The notes below the pieces were generated by a model. That model was not told the origin of the DNA, did not search any database, and saw nothing but the letters and a program-made list of their open reading frames with translations. Shown one piece after another: positions 1-12,862 of a stretch of DNA of 64,000 nt. A program made the translations under genes and the position numbers. This DNA is from Nymphaea colorata (Eukaryota > Streptophyta > Magnoliopsida > Nymphaeales > Nymphaeaceae): positions 23,019,716 to 23,083,715 of the forward strand of contig NC_045144.1 of NCBI RefSeq assembly GCF_008831285.2. Reading direction: 5' to 3'. The first letter of the stretch is position 1, and every line of letters begins with the position of its first letter.

Positions 1-2780
1 TCTTAGATCTTGGATTTCAGATTTTAGATCTCAAACATTAGATTATGGATTTTGTATCTCAAATCTTAGATTATGGACCATGATTTCAAATCTTGGTTTT
101 TGGATTCTGAATTTCCACAGCATGATATGATCTTTATGACATCTTTATTCAAATTTAGAACAAGAATCCTTCAGATCCTGATCTCAATTCTTGGATTTAG
201 ATTTAGATCTCCCTGCTAGGTCCATGTTCTATACCCCAGTTCTAGCAATGACTAGACTTGGGGTCTACTTGACCTAGTTTTGCATTCATCATTTTAGTTC
301 TAGGATGTATGATGATCCGGGCATGAATAGACTTCATATTAGTTTCTTATTATTCATCGGCCCATTTTTGAGATCTACTTAGATTTTTAAAACATGCATG
401 ATTTCAAATTCATTGTATGTTTGCTTTTTTAGGTTTTCAACAACATTTAAAGTTGAAAAATAAAACATTTTATCTAGTCCTTGATTTGATTACCTCTGAT
501 AAAAGTGCCAGGAACGGCTAAACCTCATACCAACACGTTGGACCCCATCTCTTGGAATACCGCGCAAGGAATGGAGGCAAGTGTAGACAATGATATCTCA
601 TTTATTACAGATTTGCATGTAAAATTTTATGATAAAAATTTTACATGTAAACAATGTAGAATGTTTACGTAGAATCAGATGGATGATAATATGATAAGCT
701 AGGATATTCAACCTTGAGGGGTCGTAATTTTATAGTGGAGAGAGGTGTTCTCTGACCAATGATGTGAAGAGGTGTAGAGTTGGCCTAAGCAATCAGAACA
801 AGAGGTTTAGGGATAGGCCAATGAGAATTTTGGGGTTTTTCTTTTATTCGCTTGAGTGAAATTTTGTAAGAGTGACTCCTAGAAAGGTGGAATGACAAAT
901 CGTTTCAAGGACATGTGGCCAGTCTGATTTTGTGCCATATCTGGGGTAATGCACTGGGTTCTAGAAGCAATGACATAGATGCAAGTGATTTATTCGTTTA
1001 GGAAAAATATTTTTGCGAAATCTTTATATTTTCTAAGTTTTATACTATGGGCTTTTATAAAGCCAATATTTCCTATGGTTTAATGACAATTTCACTGCTT
1101 TGGAGATCTACAAAGGAACTAGAAATTTGCATAGGTAACTACTAGATTTCAGAAGTAGAACATTAATGGGGAGATCATGAAAAGATTGGTGCACCTCTGG
1201 AAATGGCTCGGTAATGCGACATTGTTGATTATGGTCTCATTCTGAGCAGAAAATACCTATAGACTTGATTAAAATGGTACAAATAAAAGTTTGACAGTAC
1301 TGAAGAACTTGTGGTTTTGATGGGAAGATAAGGGAAAAACTAGGAATTAGGCCAAGCACACTCTAGTTTTGAAGAGAAGAATATGAAAGTGGAATGTAGG
1401 AATAAGCATCGTTCGTGAAGAAGCCCAGACAAATTGCCTGGTGATGACCCATTTGGAGGAATATTAAGTTTAGTAAGGTGGAAGGCCTCATGGTGATCCT
1501 GTAGGTTAGGAAATTTGCCAAGAAAGGGAAATTTTGACCAAATGCATGTAGGATTATAATAGAGGGGTACTAGGGAGACAAATATGGAATAGGTGCACCT
1601 AAAGAAAAGGCCCTCAAAAACTTGCCTAGAGAAGAAGATCACTTTAATGCGCACAAGTAGCAATGTTGTAGCTCAAGACCTTGCCCAAGGGCCAGATTGA
1701 AAATTACTCAAAGGGCACCACAAGCCTTAGGAGAGTGTACCTAAGGGGATGTGATGGGACTAGGCATGCTCAATGAAGAGGCCCCCACCCTTGGCTAGGC
1801 TGTGAATCTTGCTTGCTAAAGTTGGACAACTCCTTAACAGCAGAAAGTATGACCTTGTACAGTAAGGATATTGATGGGCAAAATTTGAAATTAGTTACTA
1901 CGGTTTTGAGATGGCTGCATACAGGGTAAGAATAGGGCTTTCTTAAGATATTTTCAAAGAAAAACATAGAAGAATTAAAGTCCCCTACTCCTTTTTGAGG
2001 AGAAGGGTGAAAGAATATATTATAAAAAGGGACTTCCCTCAACCCTTCCTACATGCAATTCTAAACTGCAACAATTTAAGAAGCCCTTATCAAGACATTT
2101 TCCATGCAACATTTTGGACTAACTGTTTGATAAGCATTGGGCCAAACCGACCCAATTATTAACGAGCAGGGTAACGTGCTAGAACATGACTCAGCCAGGC
2201 CCATCGGGCCTTTATGCACAACCATATGCACCCATGTGAAGTAGTGTGTAAAACCATCCATATAAGGCAGGCGAATTTTAACAACTGGCAACCATAGCAG
2301 ACACTTAGGATAACCTAGCTTAGTAAATAAGAGTATAAAACCAGTTTCAAAATACTAAACAAAACAAAACAAGGTAGACCAAGCTTCTAATGACAATTTA
2401 CATGTACTATCTAACACCCTAGTAAATAAAGGAGAACTTTGCAGATGCTATGGTTATGTGATAAGAGGGAAAAAAAAAATAAAGAAAGTCAATACAGTGT
2501 TCCCAACTAGGATCATGGGTATTCAATCCATTGGCTGCAATGACCCCCTCATTCCAAAATGATGAAATGCTTCGTAAAGAAGCAATGTGGAAGATAGATC
2601 AATCTAATATCATATACTTTTAAGAATTTTCTGGTTTTCTACACAAATTAAGGTGGCAAATAAGTCAAATAACCAATTATATGTTATCAAAACAATGTAT
2701 ATGAATATGTATGTTCAATAACTAAAATCATAGGAAATTACATATGTAAACAAATTACATTCTTAATTATTTTTGCTCTT
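1..2780. other. No recognisable gene
   Basis: AT-rich sequence. The first ~210 bases are a loose, degenerate reiteration of an 'agatctcaaatcttggatttt'-like theme. Short open frames on the minus strand (about 1,340-1,663 and 1,770-2,042) have no domain I recognise and look like chance. I see no RNA gene and no clear transposon termini here. Confidence 0.5.
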
Positions 2781-2788
2781 ATCAAATT

Positions 2789-3085
2789 AGAAACTTATAA
2801 ATTTAGAATGTCATCAGTAGATTTTGGATAGTAACATCTAATCAATAAATTTTAGGTTTGGCCCCGAGAAATATGGTTCAGGTATCAAACTTGCACGAGG
2901 TTGGCTGCCCCTTTGCACCCTCCATGTCAAAACTAGACAAAAAAGAGTTAAACTTTGACCTTGTTGGAATATTAATTTATTTGTTTCGTTGGAAAAAGGT
3001 AAAAGCTCGAGATCCTTATATGCAAACTAGCTATATAGTAGAAACTTATAAATTAAGAATGTCATCAGTAGATTTTGGATAGTAA
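2789..3085. repeat. 46-bp direct repeat pair
   Basis: Two near-identical 46-bp copies lie at 2,789-2,834 and 3,040-3,085, differing at one base by eye. Each begins agaaacttataaat and ends ttttggatagtaa. They bracket about 205 bp of unique sequence. The copies are too short for known plant LTRs. A local segmental duplication or a small insertion with a long target duplication are the simplest readings. Confidence 0.7.
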
Positions 3086-3089
3086 AAAT

Positions 3090-5990
3090 TGTTTTAAACA
3101 TGAATAATAGATATTGTATGCATTTCTGCTTGCATGAAAAGCAATTGTCTTTTATTTGAAGCTCTCAAGAATTAGTCACTAATTGATACTAATGCATAAA
3201 TAACTATATAGTAATCATTCATGGATCCTATGGTTACTAATTAAAGATCACACATTTCAATTCATATATAGGCATGTTAAACAAAGCTTCTTCACCAGTA
3301 CAATGTCGAGTGTCCAACTCAGCTCCAAATTTTGAGAGTGTTTAACTTATACAACTGCTTATATTGAAATTCAAGCTAGGCTCGAATAGATGGGCCTGGC
3401 ATATTAGATATCCAACTATAGCCAACCATTCAGATCCCTAACTCTTACTCTTGTTTTTTATCTCTAGTACAATAATTTCTAGGCGCATACCATATACGTT
3501 GGCACGTTATACCTTCCCCTTCCCTAACAACATGCATCTACTGGCCAGTGAAAGAGCACAAAAATGCCATATAACTTTTTTTTTTTCATTTATATTTTCC
3601 ACATGAATTTGGATTGCTCCACGTGTTGATCATCTAGCCTTTTACTCGACTTCATCTGAAGGAGAGGGAACTAAACCCATCGGTACAGGATTTAACTGTT
3701 CCTGATGCCATTGTCAGAGGTAATCAAGCTGAAAACTAGACTTTTACCCTCCATTTCTGATTGCTATCTTGACCCTAAATATAATAGAAGAATAAAGCAA
3801 TGTGTTTCTTAGTTTTTTAAAGCAAAGTCTTAATGCAAATCAGAACTTTAGGAGTTGTGATTGAGATATCATTGATCAACCCTACTATCATCATAAATCA
3901 TGCAACAATTTAACCTACGGTATGATAAATGCTCACTTAAAGATTAATGACTAAAATTGTGTTCCTAAGGATTAAAGGCGAAGAACTAGGTCTAGATCAT
4001 AGGTTTGGGCTAAGCCATAAGGGTTTTGTTTTGTTGATGTTTGATTTTGAGTCGAATCGATTTTAGATTGGAAGCTAAGTTATAACTTTGTGTTATGAAG
4101 TTTGGATGACTAAAGATTTAGGCTTGGGACTTATAAAAATTGTTGATTTTTAATCCGCTTCCATTAATATTAGATGTAGCTTTAGATGTTAGGCTTGGGA
4201 CCATGCTGTTCTTTTTATATTTCTCTTCTTTAGTTTGTAACAGCATTACAATATTTTGAAAGATCCAACACTACTGCATTTAGGCCAGCTAATAATGAGG
4301 GATATTGCAACCTTTTCATATATTGCAAGAAAATTTTAACAACATTCTGATATTATCTCAGAAATTCTGTAAATTTTGATCTGTTTGTGCTGTTAGATCG
4401 GACATTGTCTCCCACTTTACAATGGTAAAGTCTGGGATGATGAACCGAACCTGCATTTTATCAGGTTGCAACAATATAATAGTCTACGTGAGGACAATCA
4501 TCCTTGTTTATGTGTCAATAGGAATTGCTTATTCAATGAAAGGTAATCTCAGAAGAACAATGTGCTTAGTTTAGGTTTGCTGTCCCAAATCCCAATGCAG
4601 ACACATTTTTATATGGTCTTACAGTAGGACCTGCTTATGGATAGTTACTCCCTAGGCAACCTTCCTCTTTCAAGTGCTGCCTTTGCTTCCTCTGTAGCTG
4701 GAGTCATGGGCTTCAGCATTCTTGTACTCTGTCCCTCCCTCCCTCTACTTAGATAACGTTTATTACATTAGACACTTGAGATAGTTGTTGTGTATGAAGT
4801 AAACAAAATCGACAACTCATATGAAACTTAAGATGAAGATTCATGTTTTACATTAATTTAACTCAATTCATAAGTATTTGGTAAATAACATATCATACAT
4901 TCATGTTCCTACTTGTAGTCAATTAAGAGACATGCGCAACTATGGTCCCCACAAAAAGAGAGGAAGCAATACCCACAAAAAGAGAGGAAGCAATGGCAGC
5001 ACTTGAAAGACATAAATCAAGATTGATTCCGATGGTTGGAATTATAAACTACTAGGATAATTTTGAGAAAGTAGCCTAGAGGCTTAATTTTAAACCAGAG
5101 ATAATCAGCCATTGTAGGAGGTGTTCCTTGTACCGTATAGGATTTCAACTTAGAGAGCAGTAGTCACCTTGCTGATTGTGTGCAAATATAATCTTTGGTG
5201 CTTAACCTCAAAAGGTTTTAAGCAATATAGTTGCATATGATAAGCCATTCACTTAAATAACAACTGGGCTCTTGTGGTTTTTTCTTTTTAGAAATGTTTG
5301 TGTTTTAAGCACATGATTGAATTTTGTTTGAAACAATAAATTTTCATATGTGTTGATACTCTTGGAGAGAAAATTTTCATTCCAGCTGTTTCTTTGGTAA
5401 ATGGTATACTAGAGCAAATTGGATATTCACTGTATGCATTTTTGCTCTCTGCAGGTCTATTGGACTTTTGTTGAATCAAGGTCTCAAAGCTCACAAAAGT
5501 AGTTTTTCCTTCCCCTTTCAAATGAGGTGACTATACATAAGTATCAATTCTGTCTCAAAATTAAAAGTTTTCTCAGCACTTTCCCAGACATGCTTTCTAT
5601 GCATGTCACACTTCTTGTGTATATCTTTCTTCATGTGGAGAAACAATAACTAGCAAGAGCTCTGTCCACCTGTTGATTGAACTTTAGACTTTAAGTGTTT
5701 GTGGTTGAAGGCCAAGATTTTAATGTGTCTTGCGTAGTAGAGGTCTGCCTAAAAAAGGTAGAAAAATAACATGTATTTATTCAAGTACAGATATAAGTTA
5801 CACTTTATGTCACTTGCAAGTGTTGGTTATTACTAGACTACTGAATAGTGGATATTCTTGATATTCTCATGTCAATGATATTTGCACCTCATGGGTATGG
5901 GATACAGAAGAAGGAGATTATAATGGAGCGAAAATTTAGGCAAGAAGCACTTGAATGGATATTTTTGTTGGATGGCCTACTAATATTGTT
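3090..5990. other. No recognisable gene
   Basis: Anonymous AT-rich DNA. A 24-bp unit (acccacaaaaagagaggaag-like) is tandemly duplicated at about 4,948-4,994. No coding frame with recognisable domains is visible, although the LRR exon remnants just downstream could belong to a decayed gene reaching back into this stretch. Confidence 0.4.
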
Positions 5991-6011
5991 CTTTAAATAC
6001 TTTTTGCTGCT

Positions 6012-6362
6012 GCTTCAGATTGTAGGAGGCGAACAACTTTACTAGCAGCATACCTCAAGGCCTAGGAGTTCGCTCTCCTTGCACAAGTGTAAGTCCTCGA
6101 ATGTTCCCATAAGAGTGAAGGAACAATTTTTTATTGTTCATTTGGAGACTTGGATCTGCACATATTATCATGTGAAAGTGATAAACTGTTATTTCTGAAA
6201 TTGTTTTATATGTGCATTTGGATCTTTATAAATCAGCTGAAAGGTAAAAATCTACTTTGTGAACTTTTGTCTTGTTTGATGCTGTGCAATGACTTGTCAG
6301 GTAATCAGTTAACAAGAGCTATCCCTGAGAGTTTAGGTTCTTCAAACCTGCAAGTTGTGTGA
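6012..6362 (+). pseudogene. Leucine-rich-repeat exon remnants
   Basis: Two short stretches read as single plant LRR units. At 6,032-6,067 the frame gives NNFTSSIPQGLG, preceded by a splice-acceptor-like ttcag. At about 6,290-6,359 the frame gives DLSGNQLTRAIPESLGSSNL. LRR proteins place N, L, IP and L at these spacings, and LRR receptor genes often have about one repeat per short exon. The units are separated by about 220 bp of intron-like DNA, and an acceptor-like ttgcag at about 6,519 is followed by a frame that stops at once. I infer the decayed remains of an LRR receptor-like gene. No kinase or signal peptide is visible, and which LRR subfamily is unclear. Confidence 0.5.
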
Positions 6363-6585
6363 TTACCTAAGTTTTATTCATGGAGCAATTTTAATTCTTG
6401 TACAAAACTAGTACTATATATTTAGGCTAGTAGTATATCGCCACTTGCAATGATTATTAGCTTTTTAGTTACCGAATGATTTCATATATGTGATGTCATA
6501 TGAATCTTGTTAACCTTCTTTGCAGCTCAAGAATTGAACCATTTCATGTGTTTAAATTGTTTGGATTCCATTCAAATAGTAAGTT

Positions 6586-8138
6586 ATGTCTTCGAGAGTT
6601 GGTAATGAAGAATATCGTCTAATGACAAATATGAAGAAAAATGAATATTTTTCATCAACTGAAAAGGAAGTTGAATCCAAGAGAAAAAGAACTTCAATAG
6701 TATTGAATGATTTCACATTAGTACAATTTAAGAGAAAAGAGTTTGCAAAATGCAACCATTTTGGTGAACGATTAGGTGAACATAGTTCCAATGGTACGAG
6801 CCAGTTAAAATGATAGTAGAATAATGCAAGTTGTATACATTTTACCGTTTGCATTATTACTAAGTCGGAAATTCAATTGAAGTTTTTTTTTGTTACTGGT
6901 AAAAACTATTCATTAAATGATAGTAGAATAAGTTTAATGAGAAGGACTATAGAAGAAAAAAACAATATTTTATTTCCATTGGAAGGGGAACACATATTAT
7001 AATTCTCATGGTTAAAGATTATATGAATGGCATAGATGATACAATTTCAAAAATTTGTAATAGTGTAAAATATGTAAGGGAATCACCAAAATGACTATAT
7101 CTTCTAAGCAATGTGTAAAGGCAATGGGTTTGGATGAGAAAAAAAGTTTAAACTATGATGTTCCTACTCAATGAAATTCTACATTTATAATGTTGAGAGA
7201 TGCATTGTTATTCAAAGATGTCTTTCAATATTTGGCATCGTGTGATCCTAATCATGCATGTTTGCCTTCTAAGGATGAGTGGTCTCATGCATCTGATTTA
7301 ATGTAACAAATTTATTCTCTACCACTAAGCATGTAACCTATGTCATACTGGTACGCCACTTTTGGTGGAGTACCTGTGCCGATATGCCAGTACGGTTTGG
7401 TACGTTTGGATCTGGTTCGGGGTCGGAATTAGATCCAAACTATATCATAACTTAAAAAGTTTTATTTTATTTTTTTTTATTTATAAGATTATCTATGGAT
7501 TTATGAAAGGAACAGTGTCTTAATGTGATGATATCATTTGGTTTTTTAAATTTTTCAATTAAAAATATATAATAATATACAATATTCACCATACCATATG
7601 AAGATTTATAAAACGCCGTACCAGTACCCGTACCCGCACCCATACTCGTACCATTGTGACATAGCATGTAACATCTAATCTTGTTTTTGAAGAAATTTTA
7701 TCAATTTACCATCATTTGCATAGGCATCGTGGAACATCAAATGAACATACAAGGGCATTGACATTATATGCAATTGCAGTTGCTTGGATCCTAGGTTCAA
7801 GTTGTCATACTTGAAGTATTTGCTTGATGATTTGGATAAACCTGACGCAATGGTAAAATATGAAGTTATAGATAGCATCATTCATGAATTGTATGCTGAG
7901 TACAAAAATATGTATGATGATATGGCGGAAGACAAATAAAAACAAATATAAAATTGTAACAAAGATGACTCGATATGTAGTTGTCATTCTTGTATCTATA
8001 GTTACGTCAGAATATGCATTGAGTATATCAAGAAGAATCCTTAATGATTATCGATGCTCAACTACTCTTGAAAATGATGAGTCATTAATATGTACACAGA
8101 GTTGGATTCGTGATGCACACAACTCGTATGAAATGTAA
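6586..8138 (+). pseudogene. BED-finger hAT transposase pseudogene
   Basis: Remains of an Ac-like hAT transposase, the enzyme that excises and reinserts hAT DNA transposons. The order of pieces is canonical. A BED zinc-finger start lies at about 6,690-6,813 (AKCNHFGERLGEHSSNGTSQ). The central transposase block is at about 7,015-7,305, including SVKYV and DVPTQ-stop-NSTFIML. The DPRFK block is at about 7,790-7,946. The C-terminal dimerisation block is at about 7,965-8,138 (VSIVTSEYALSISRRILNDY, then LICTQSWIRDA). These are joined only by frameshifts, in-frame stops and internal deletions. A MITE at 7,338-7,664 separates the central and DPRFK blocks. The element's own terminal inverted repeats were not found, so its full extent is unknown. 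The family call is firm; it is non-functional. Confidence 0.85.
7338..7664. mobile_element. 327-bp MITE nested in hAT pseudogene
   Basis: The segment starts ctatgtcatactggtac and ends gtaccattgtgacatag. The reverse complement of the end is ctatgtcacaatggtac, giving an inverted repeat of 17 bp with three mismatches. It is flanked by catgtaac on both sides (7,330-7,337 and 7,665-7,672). The duplicated flank can be read as 8 to 10 bp because the element edge is ambiguous. Eight bases would point to the hAT superfamily and nine to ten to a Mutator-like element. The interior has reiterated gtacc/ggtac motifs. No coding capacity. Confidence 0.8.
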
Positions 8139-8149
8139 GATGTTCATAG

Positions 8150-8907
8150 TTCAATCTAATTTAATTTACATACTAACATAATAGTGTGCTCAAATTAATA
8201 TGTATTACAGTTCTCATAATGTGGAGCAAAATTCTGACAAAAAAAGTTAATCCAATGCATGATTATCATGATAATGTTTTTTCAACTTGTGGTGTTTAGT
8301 ATTTTGATTATGTAATTTGTGAACTAAATATTGTATATCTTTTGCAGGTAATATCTTTCGTGGTGCGAAGTCGCGGATAAACTTATGATAGCATGGATTG
8401 TTGATGTAAAACTCTTAAAATGTAAACTTTTAGATATTAAACTTATGGTTTTTAATCAAGGAAAGGATGTGATTTGTACATCCAATGACAACTCTACCTA
8501 TGTGATGCCCATTATAACTTTATTATCTTTTGATTTTGGACTTCATATTGTTGCATTGTTTTCTTTTGCTTCAGCTCCTCTTTGCATTTTTTCCTTATAA
8601 CTCAATCAGAGAGAAAGACTGAATGAGAAGTCATTTCTTCCATTAATGGCTGTCTTTGATTTTATTCTCCTTTATGACTTTGTTTATGTTATTGTTCGTA
8701 ACCAAATGAAAGATGTTTAGAGTGTGTGACCATGTTTAAGTGAATTGATTGTAACTATGTAATGATTAAGAATATTGGTTATAAATATTCTTGGGTAGAG
8801 AAAAACTGTTTAATGTGAGATTGTGACAGTTGAGAAACCATGTAATGATGCTGGAAAACCAGTCCATGGGATGACGGGCCAAATCCCGAGACGACATAGC
8901 CTAACCC
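8150..8907. other. Non-coding stretch before gypsy LTR
   Basis: Between the hAT dimerisation block and the gypsy LTR. No domain was recognised in the short frame at 8,385-8,600. I see no promoter or RNA gene. Confidence 0.4.
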
Positions 8908-11534
8908 TATATGACCCACGTTTCTTTTTAAAACTGTCAAGTTTATCTAAATGAGACATTTGAGGAAAAGATGGAGATAAGGGCTTATTAACCACATTTT
9001 GCATCAATTAAATTATCATTGTCCTGCAGCCCTAAATGAGCACGTCCAGCAATAGAGAGAAAAAGGGAGAAGGGTTTTCGATTCCTGGAGAAGATCAAGG
9101 AAAGGGGGCTGCGAAAGAGAAACATGGAGAAAGTTGCAGAAATCTGATTTTTTGACAGGTATGGTGAATATGCAGTTGTGAATAGATCATGTAGCCTTGT
9201 ATTTTCTGTTTGAATTCTGATGGACAGATATATGCATGTATGATAGTGGATCTATGCCTAAAGGAGAATCGACAGGTGATGTGTTGTATGTGAAAACGAT
9301 ACTTCCTACTCCTCGTTCTAGCATCTCTGATTGTCTAGATGTAACCATGCTAGATATTGATTTGAAGTATGAAGCGTGTTAGTCCTTGATGGGTGTTGAA
9401 ACTTTTGGGTGTTTATGTTAAGTTGATACTCGTTGTTTTCTTTTATTATTCCAACCGTGAGAAAATTTATATGTTAGAGAAATTAAACCAACTGGAAGAA
9501 AGGTGTATACCCGAACCCTCACTGAGGGTCTGGCCACAGAAATCGCTATACGAATTTCAAAGGGAAGACCTCACCATCATCCCTAACCTAATACTTCAAA
9601 AAAAAAAAAACAAAGGGTACGGTTTATACCGAGAGGGTTTGACGGAAACCCCCGTTCAGTCATCTCCTCCCGTGAAGAACGAAGCCTCGATTTCCTTTTC
9701 TTCTGCCACAAACGCCTACAGTAGGGACATTTTCTTCAATCTTCTGGTTGCTGGAGAGCTCCAAGAGAAGGGAATACCGTGAGAGTTGCAGCAGAAGCGA
9801 TTTGGGGGAAACAGCAACCCTTCCGTCGTCCCTCTTTCCCCCACCGGTTCCTCCTCATCCCATGGCAGAGATGAAAAACAAGAGGAGAGAAGGAAGCAGC
9901 GGCGGCTGAGGATGTTGGTCGGAGCAGCTGGAGGCATTGGTCGGACGGTGAGCAGCGGTGTGGAACCCAAGCATTGAAGCTTGCGGGAGGAAGATGATAT
10001 CTCCCTCTGGTCCTGTTTTTCCTTCTTTGGTTCGTTTTCCTTGAAGATGGTGGAAGCTCCACCGTGGGTCGAACGAGAAGAAGAAGGAGGTGCTTCCGTG
10101 AGGTGAGAGAAAAACCAGCGAGGAAAGGAGAAAAATCTAGGGTTCGATCAAATTCATAGTAAAATTGGAAACTTTCAAAATTAGTCCACGTAATTAGCAA
10201 AATATTCAGATAAGCTGTTATAATGTTTATAAATTTATGCCGCAACGTTTTTGCTGAAAACGTCTCCAAAAAAAGGCTTGCGAAAGTGATTTTCAGCAAA
10301 AACCGGGTATTTAATATGAAATTGCCTTTTGGTACCCTCTAAGTTCTTAAAGATTACCAAAAGGGGGTTTTATAATTTAAAAACGAAAAGTTATGTGTTA
10401 TTGGTCTTTGATGCTTCTAGTTGTGTTAAAATTTCAGAAAGGTGGTTCTGAAATCAATTTCGGAACAATTAGAGGAGGAAAGCCACGTTCTGAGAATTTA
10501 AATATAAATTTCTCGTTTTCAAATGAGGATTATAATATTATTATTTGAGGTTTCTAAACGTGATGTGCTTTGCTTTACTGTCATTAAATTAAGTTAGAAA
10601 ATGACTTGTTGCTTTTGTCTGGGAAATTGAGCCTGAGGCAGTTCTTGTGAGAAGCACTAGACGATGTCTAGTGATGAGAAACCCTCACATTTGAAATTCG
10701 AAGGCGAAACGTGAACTATGTGCAATGGTGTATGTGAGTACGAGCTTTGTTTTGCCCAGTGGTTGGTTTCATCCCGGGAGGTAGTGGTGCACCTGAGCTC
10801 ACTGTTGACGCACACTCCTCTGTCTGCACTAGAGGGCCCACAGGGTATTGGGTGGCACAAGGGCCCAGGATTTTGCTGTTTCTGTTGGAGAGCAAGGCGT
10901 CACCTGGAATCTCACCTCGTGTTCCTAGACAGACCATGCTGCTGCAGCGGCGATCTGGGATATCTCAGGAGGCTTCACTGCAGGTACCCTCGATCTGTTG
11001 GATCGCCTGGTGAAGAGATGTTCTGTTCTGCCCGTAAGTGCCCACGGGGTTTCCTGTTGTTGCTCGGCACGATGACCATGATGTTGTCAGAGAACCATGG
11101 TTGGAAGTCTACGAATAATTTTTGGAGGTTTTGAACTCCTTTTTTCTGTTAATGAATCGTAACTGTAATATGTGTTAAGATTTGAAGATGTTTGTTTTAC
11201 AAAAATCAAATATTATTTTGGGTCATGTTCCATTCATGGCTGGATTTTTCCATACTCAGAGGAATTTTGACCCTTCTTTCTACTCTACAGGTAGTTCATG
11301 ATAGATTTTAGCTCTTGGACTGACGACCTCAGGCTTTGTGATGGATGGGCATTGGCAATTTGGACACTGCGTCGGTTTTTAGGACTTGTGTTTATTTTAG
11401 TTGTTTGGGTCCAAGTATTTTCATGTTGAAATAAAACAGTGTCTGATTTTTTTATGTTTTGGTCATGACACAATGTTGCTTTTGGTATAATAGAAATGAA
11501 AAAAAAAAATTGTGTTAAAAATTGTGTGGTGACA
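8908..11534 (+). repeat. 5' LTR of gypsy element (~2.6 kb)
   Basis: Aligns along its length with 16,246-18,272. It begins tatatgaccc where the 3' copy begins tgtaaggccc, so the usual 5' TG has become TA. It ends gtgaca four bases before the primer binding site. Shared landmarks include gccgcaacgtttttgctg near 10,235 (3' copy near 17,560) and ggagagcaaggcgtc near 10,887 (3' copy near 18,211). Short open frames on both strands inside it also occur in the 3' LTR and are not genes. Confidence 0.88.
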
Positions 11535-11538
11535 GCTT

Positions 11539-11550
11539 TGGTATCAGAGC
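11539..11550 (+). other. Primer binding site, initiator-tRNA-Met type
   Basis: tggtatcagagc sits four bases after the LTR end. It is the classic plant retrotransposon primer binding site, complementary to the 3' end of initiator methionine tRNA, where minus-strand DNA synthesis starts. Confidence 0.9.
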
Positions 11551-11739
11551 ACAGTGTCTAGAGTTCTTGTCCAATGCCAATGTCGATCACAAGCAGAGAA
11601 ATGGTCATCCAAGCCTGTTAGAGAATGGTGTTTTTGATTTATTGTGAATTTTGGATTTTAATTTTTTTTGTAGTTTTAGTGGATTGTTTTACTTACAAAT
11701 ACAATTGTTATACTTTGTTTTCCTCTGTGTGGTGTAGTT

Positions 11740-12862
11740 CAATAGCACATACTAGAGGAGAAAGTGCTAGAGGCAGAGGCAGAGGCCCTCGCAGCACTAG
11801 GAGTCGAAATGTGGAGACTCGTTCTACCAAAGCTGGGACACCTGTTGGAGATATTCTACAACAGCAAGCGTTCATTATGAACACCTTGCACATGATCATG
11901 AGGTTGATGCATGGACTGACACAGAATGCTCCTTTAGGAGGAACTAGTACGGAGACAAACGGGACAACGAATGGTGAGGCAAGGGGTGCAACTCACCAAC
12001 TGTTTATGAGCTTACATCCTCTGAAGTTTCATGAGAAAGGCATTGCTGACGATGGAGAAGAATGGCTCAAAGATACCGAGAAGATCTTTACCACCCTGGA
12101 AGTGCCTGACAACAAGAAGGTTCGGTATGGCACCTTTATGCTTAAAGGCGATGCTAAGGAATGGTGACAGACCCAACGTGAAGTGAAATTCGCAAATCAC
12201 AAAGCAACTTGGGAACAGTTCAAGGAAGCATTCACACACGCCTACATCCCAGCCTTCACACGAGAGAAGATCATGCCGAAATTCTTGGAGCTACAACAAA
12301 GGAGTATGAGTCTGCATGAATACGTCGCCAAATTCAGACACTTGGAAAAGTACTACCCCAGGTGTACACATCTCATGCGGAGAGAGCAAATAAGTTCATC
12401 AGATGACTTAAAGACGGGTTGCGGAGCAAAGTGATAGGTAGTCATCCAAGAGACTTGGACGATGCGAATGACATGGCCACACGTTTTGATGAGGACTGGA
12501 ACAAGACGCATGGAACAGATAAGAAGAATGAATTTCTGCGGTCCAAGTCGAGGCCGAACATGTTCAAGAGGAAGCACAGTGACAGAGTGAACCAATGGGA
12601 CAGATTCAAGAGGCAGAGACCATCAGCATCCGGGCAGGGAGAGGAATGCCCCAAATGTCATCGTCAACACCCTTGTAAACCATGTTATAGAGATGTCGGG
12701 GCATGTCTCTATTGCGGAACGCAAGGACATTTTATTCATGAGTGCCCAAAGAAGAAAGAGGAAGAGCAGAAGCATGGTGCAGCCAACCTACAAGCAGAAG
12801 AAGGTACCTGGGAGAGTTTATGCAACCACGGTAGAAGATTTGGGATCCACCGACCTGATTGA
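11740..12862 (+). pseudogene. Gypsy gag pseudogene with CCHC knuckle
   Basis: Gag would form the virus-like particle. After an arginine/glycine-rich start (ARGRGRGPRSTRSR, about 11,765-11,810), the retrotransposon gag core runs from about 11,990 to 12,430 (FHEKGIADDGEEWLKDTEKI, later KATWEQFKEAF). A zinc knuckle CLYCGTQGHFIHEC at about 12,707-12,748 fits CX2CX4HX4C. An in-frame TGA interrupts the core at 12,165-12,167. A frameshift occurs near 12,420 before the basic, knuckle-bearing part. The true start codon cannot be fixed because the frame is open from 11,625 in the leader. Confidence 0.85.

Noticed and set aside
9716-10299. Long minus-strand frame (187 residues) and several others between 9.4 and 11.1 kb
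   Set aside because: They lie inside the gypsy 5' LTR and recur, differently broken, in the 3' LTR at 16.7-18.2 kb.
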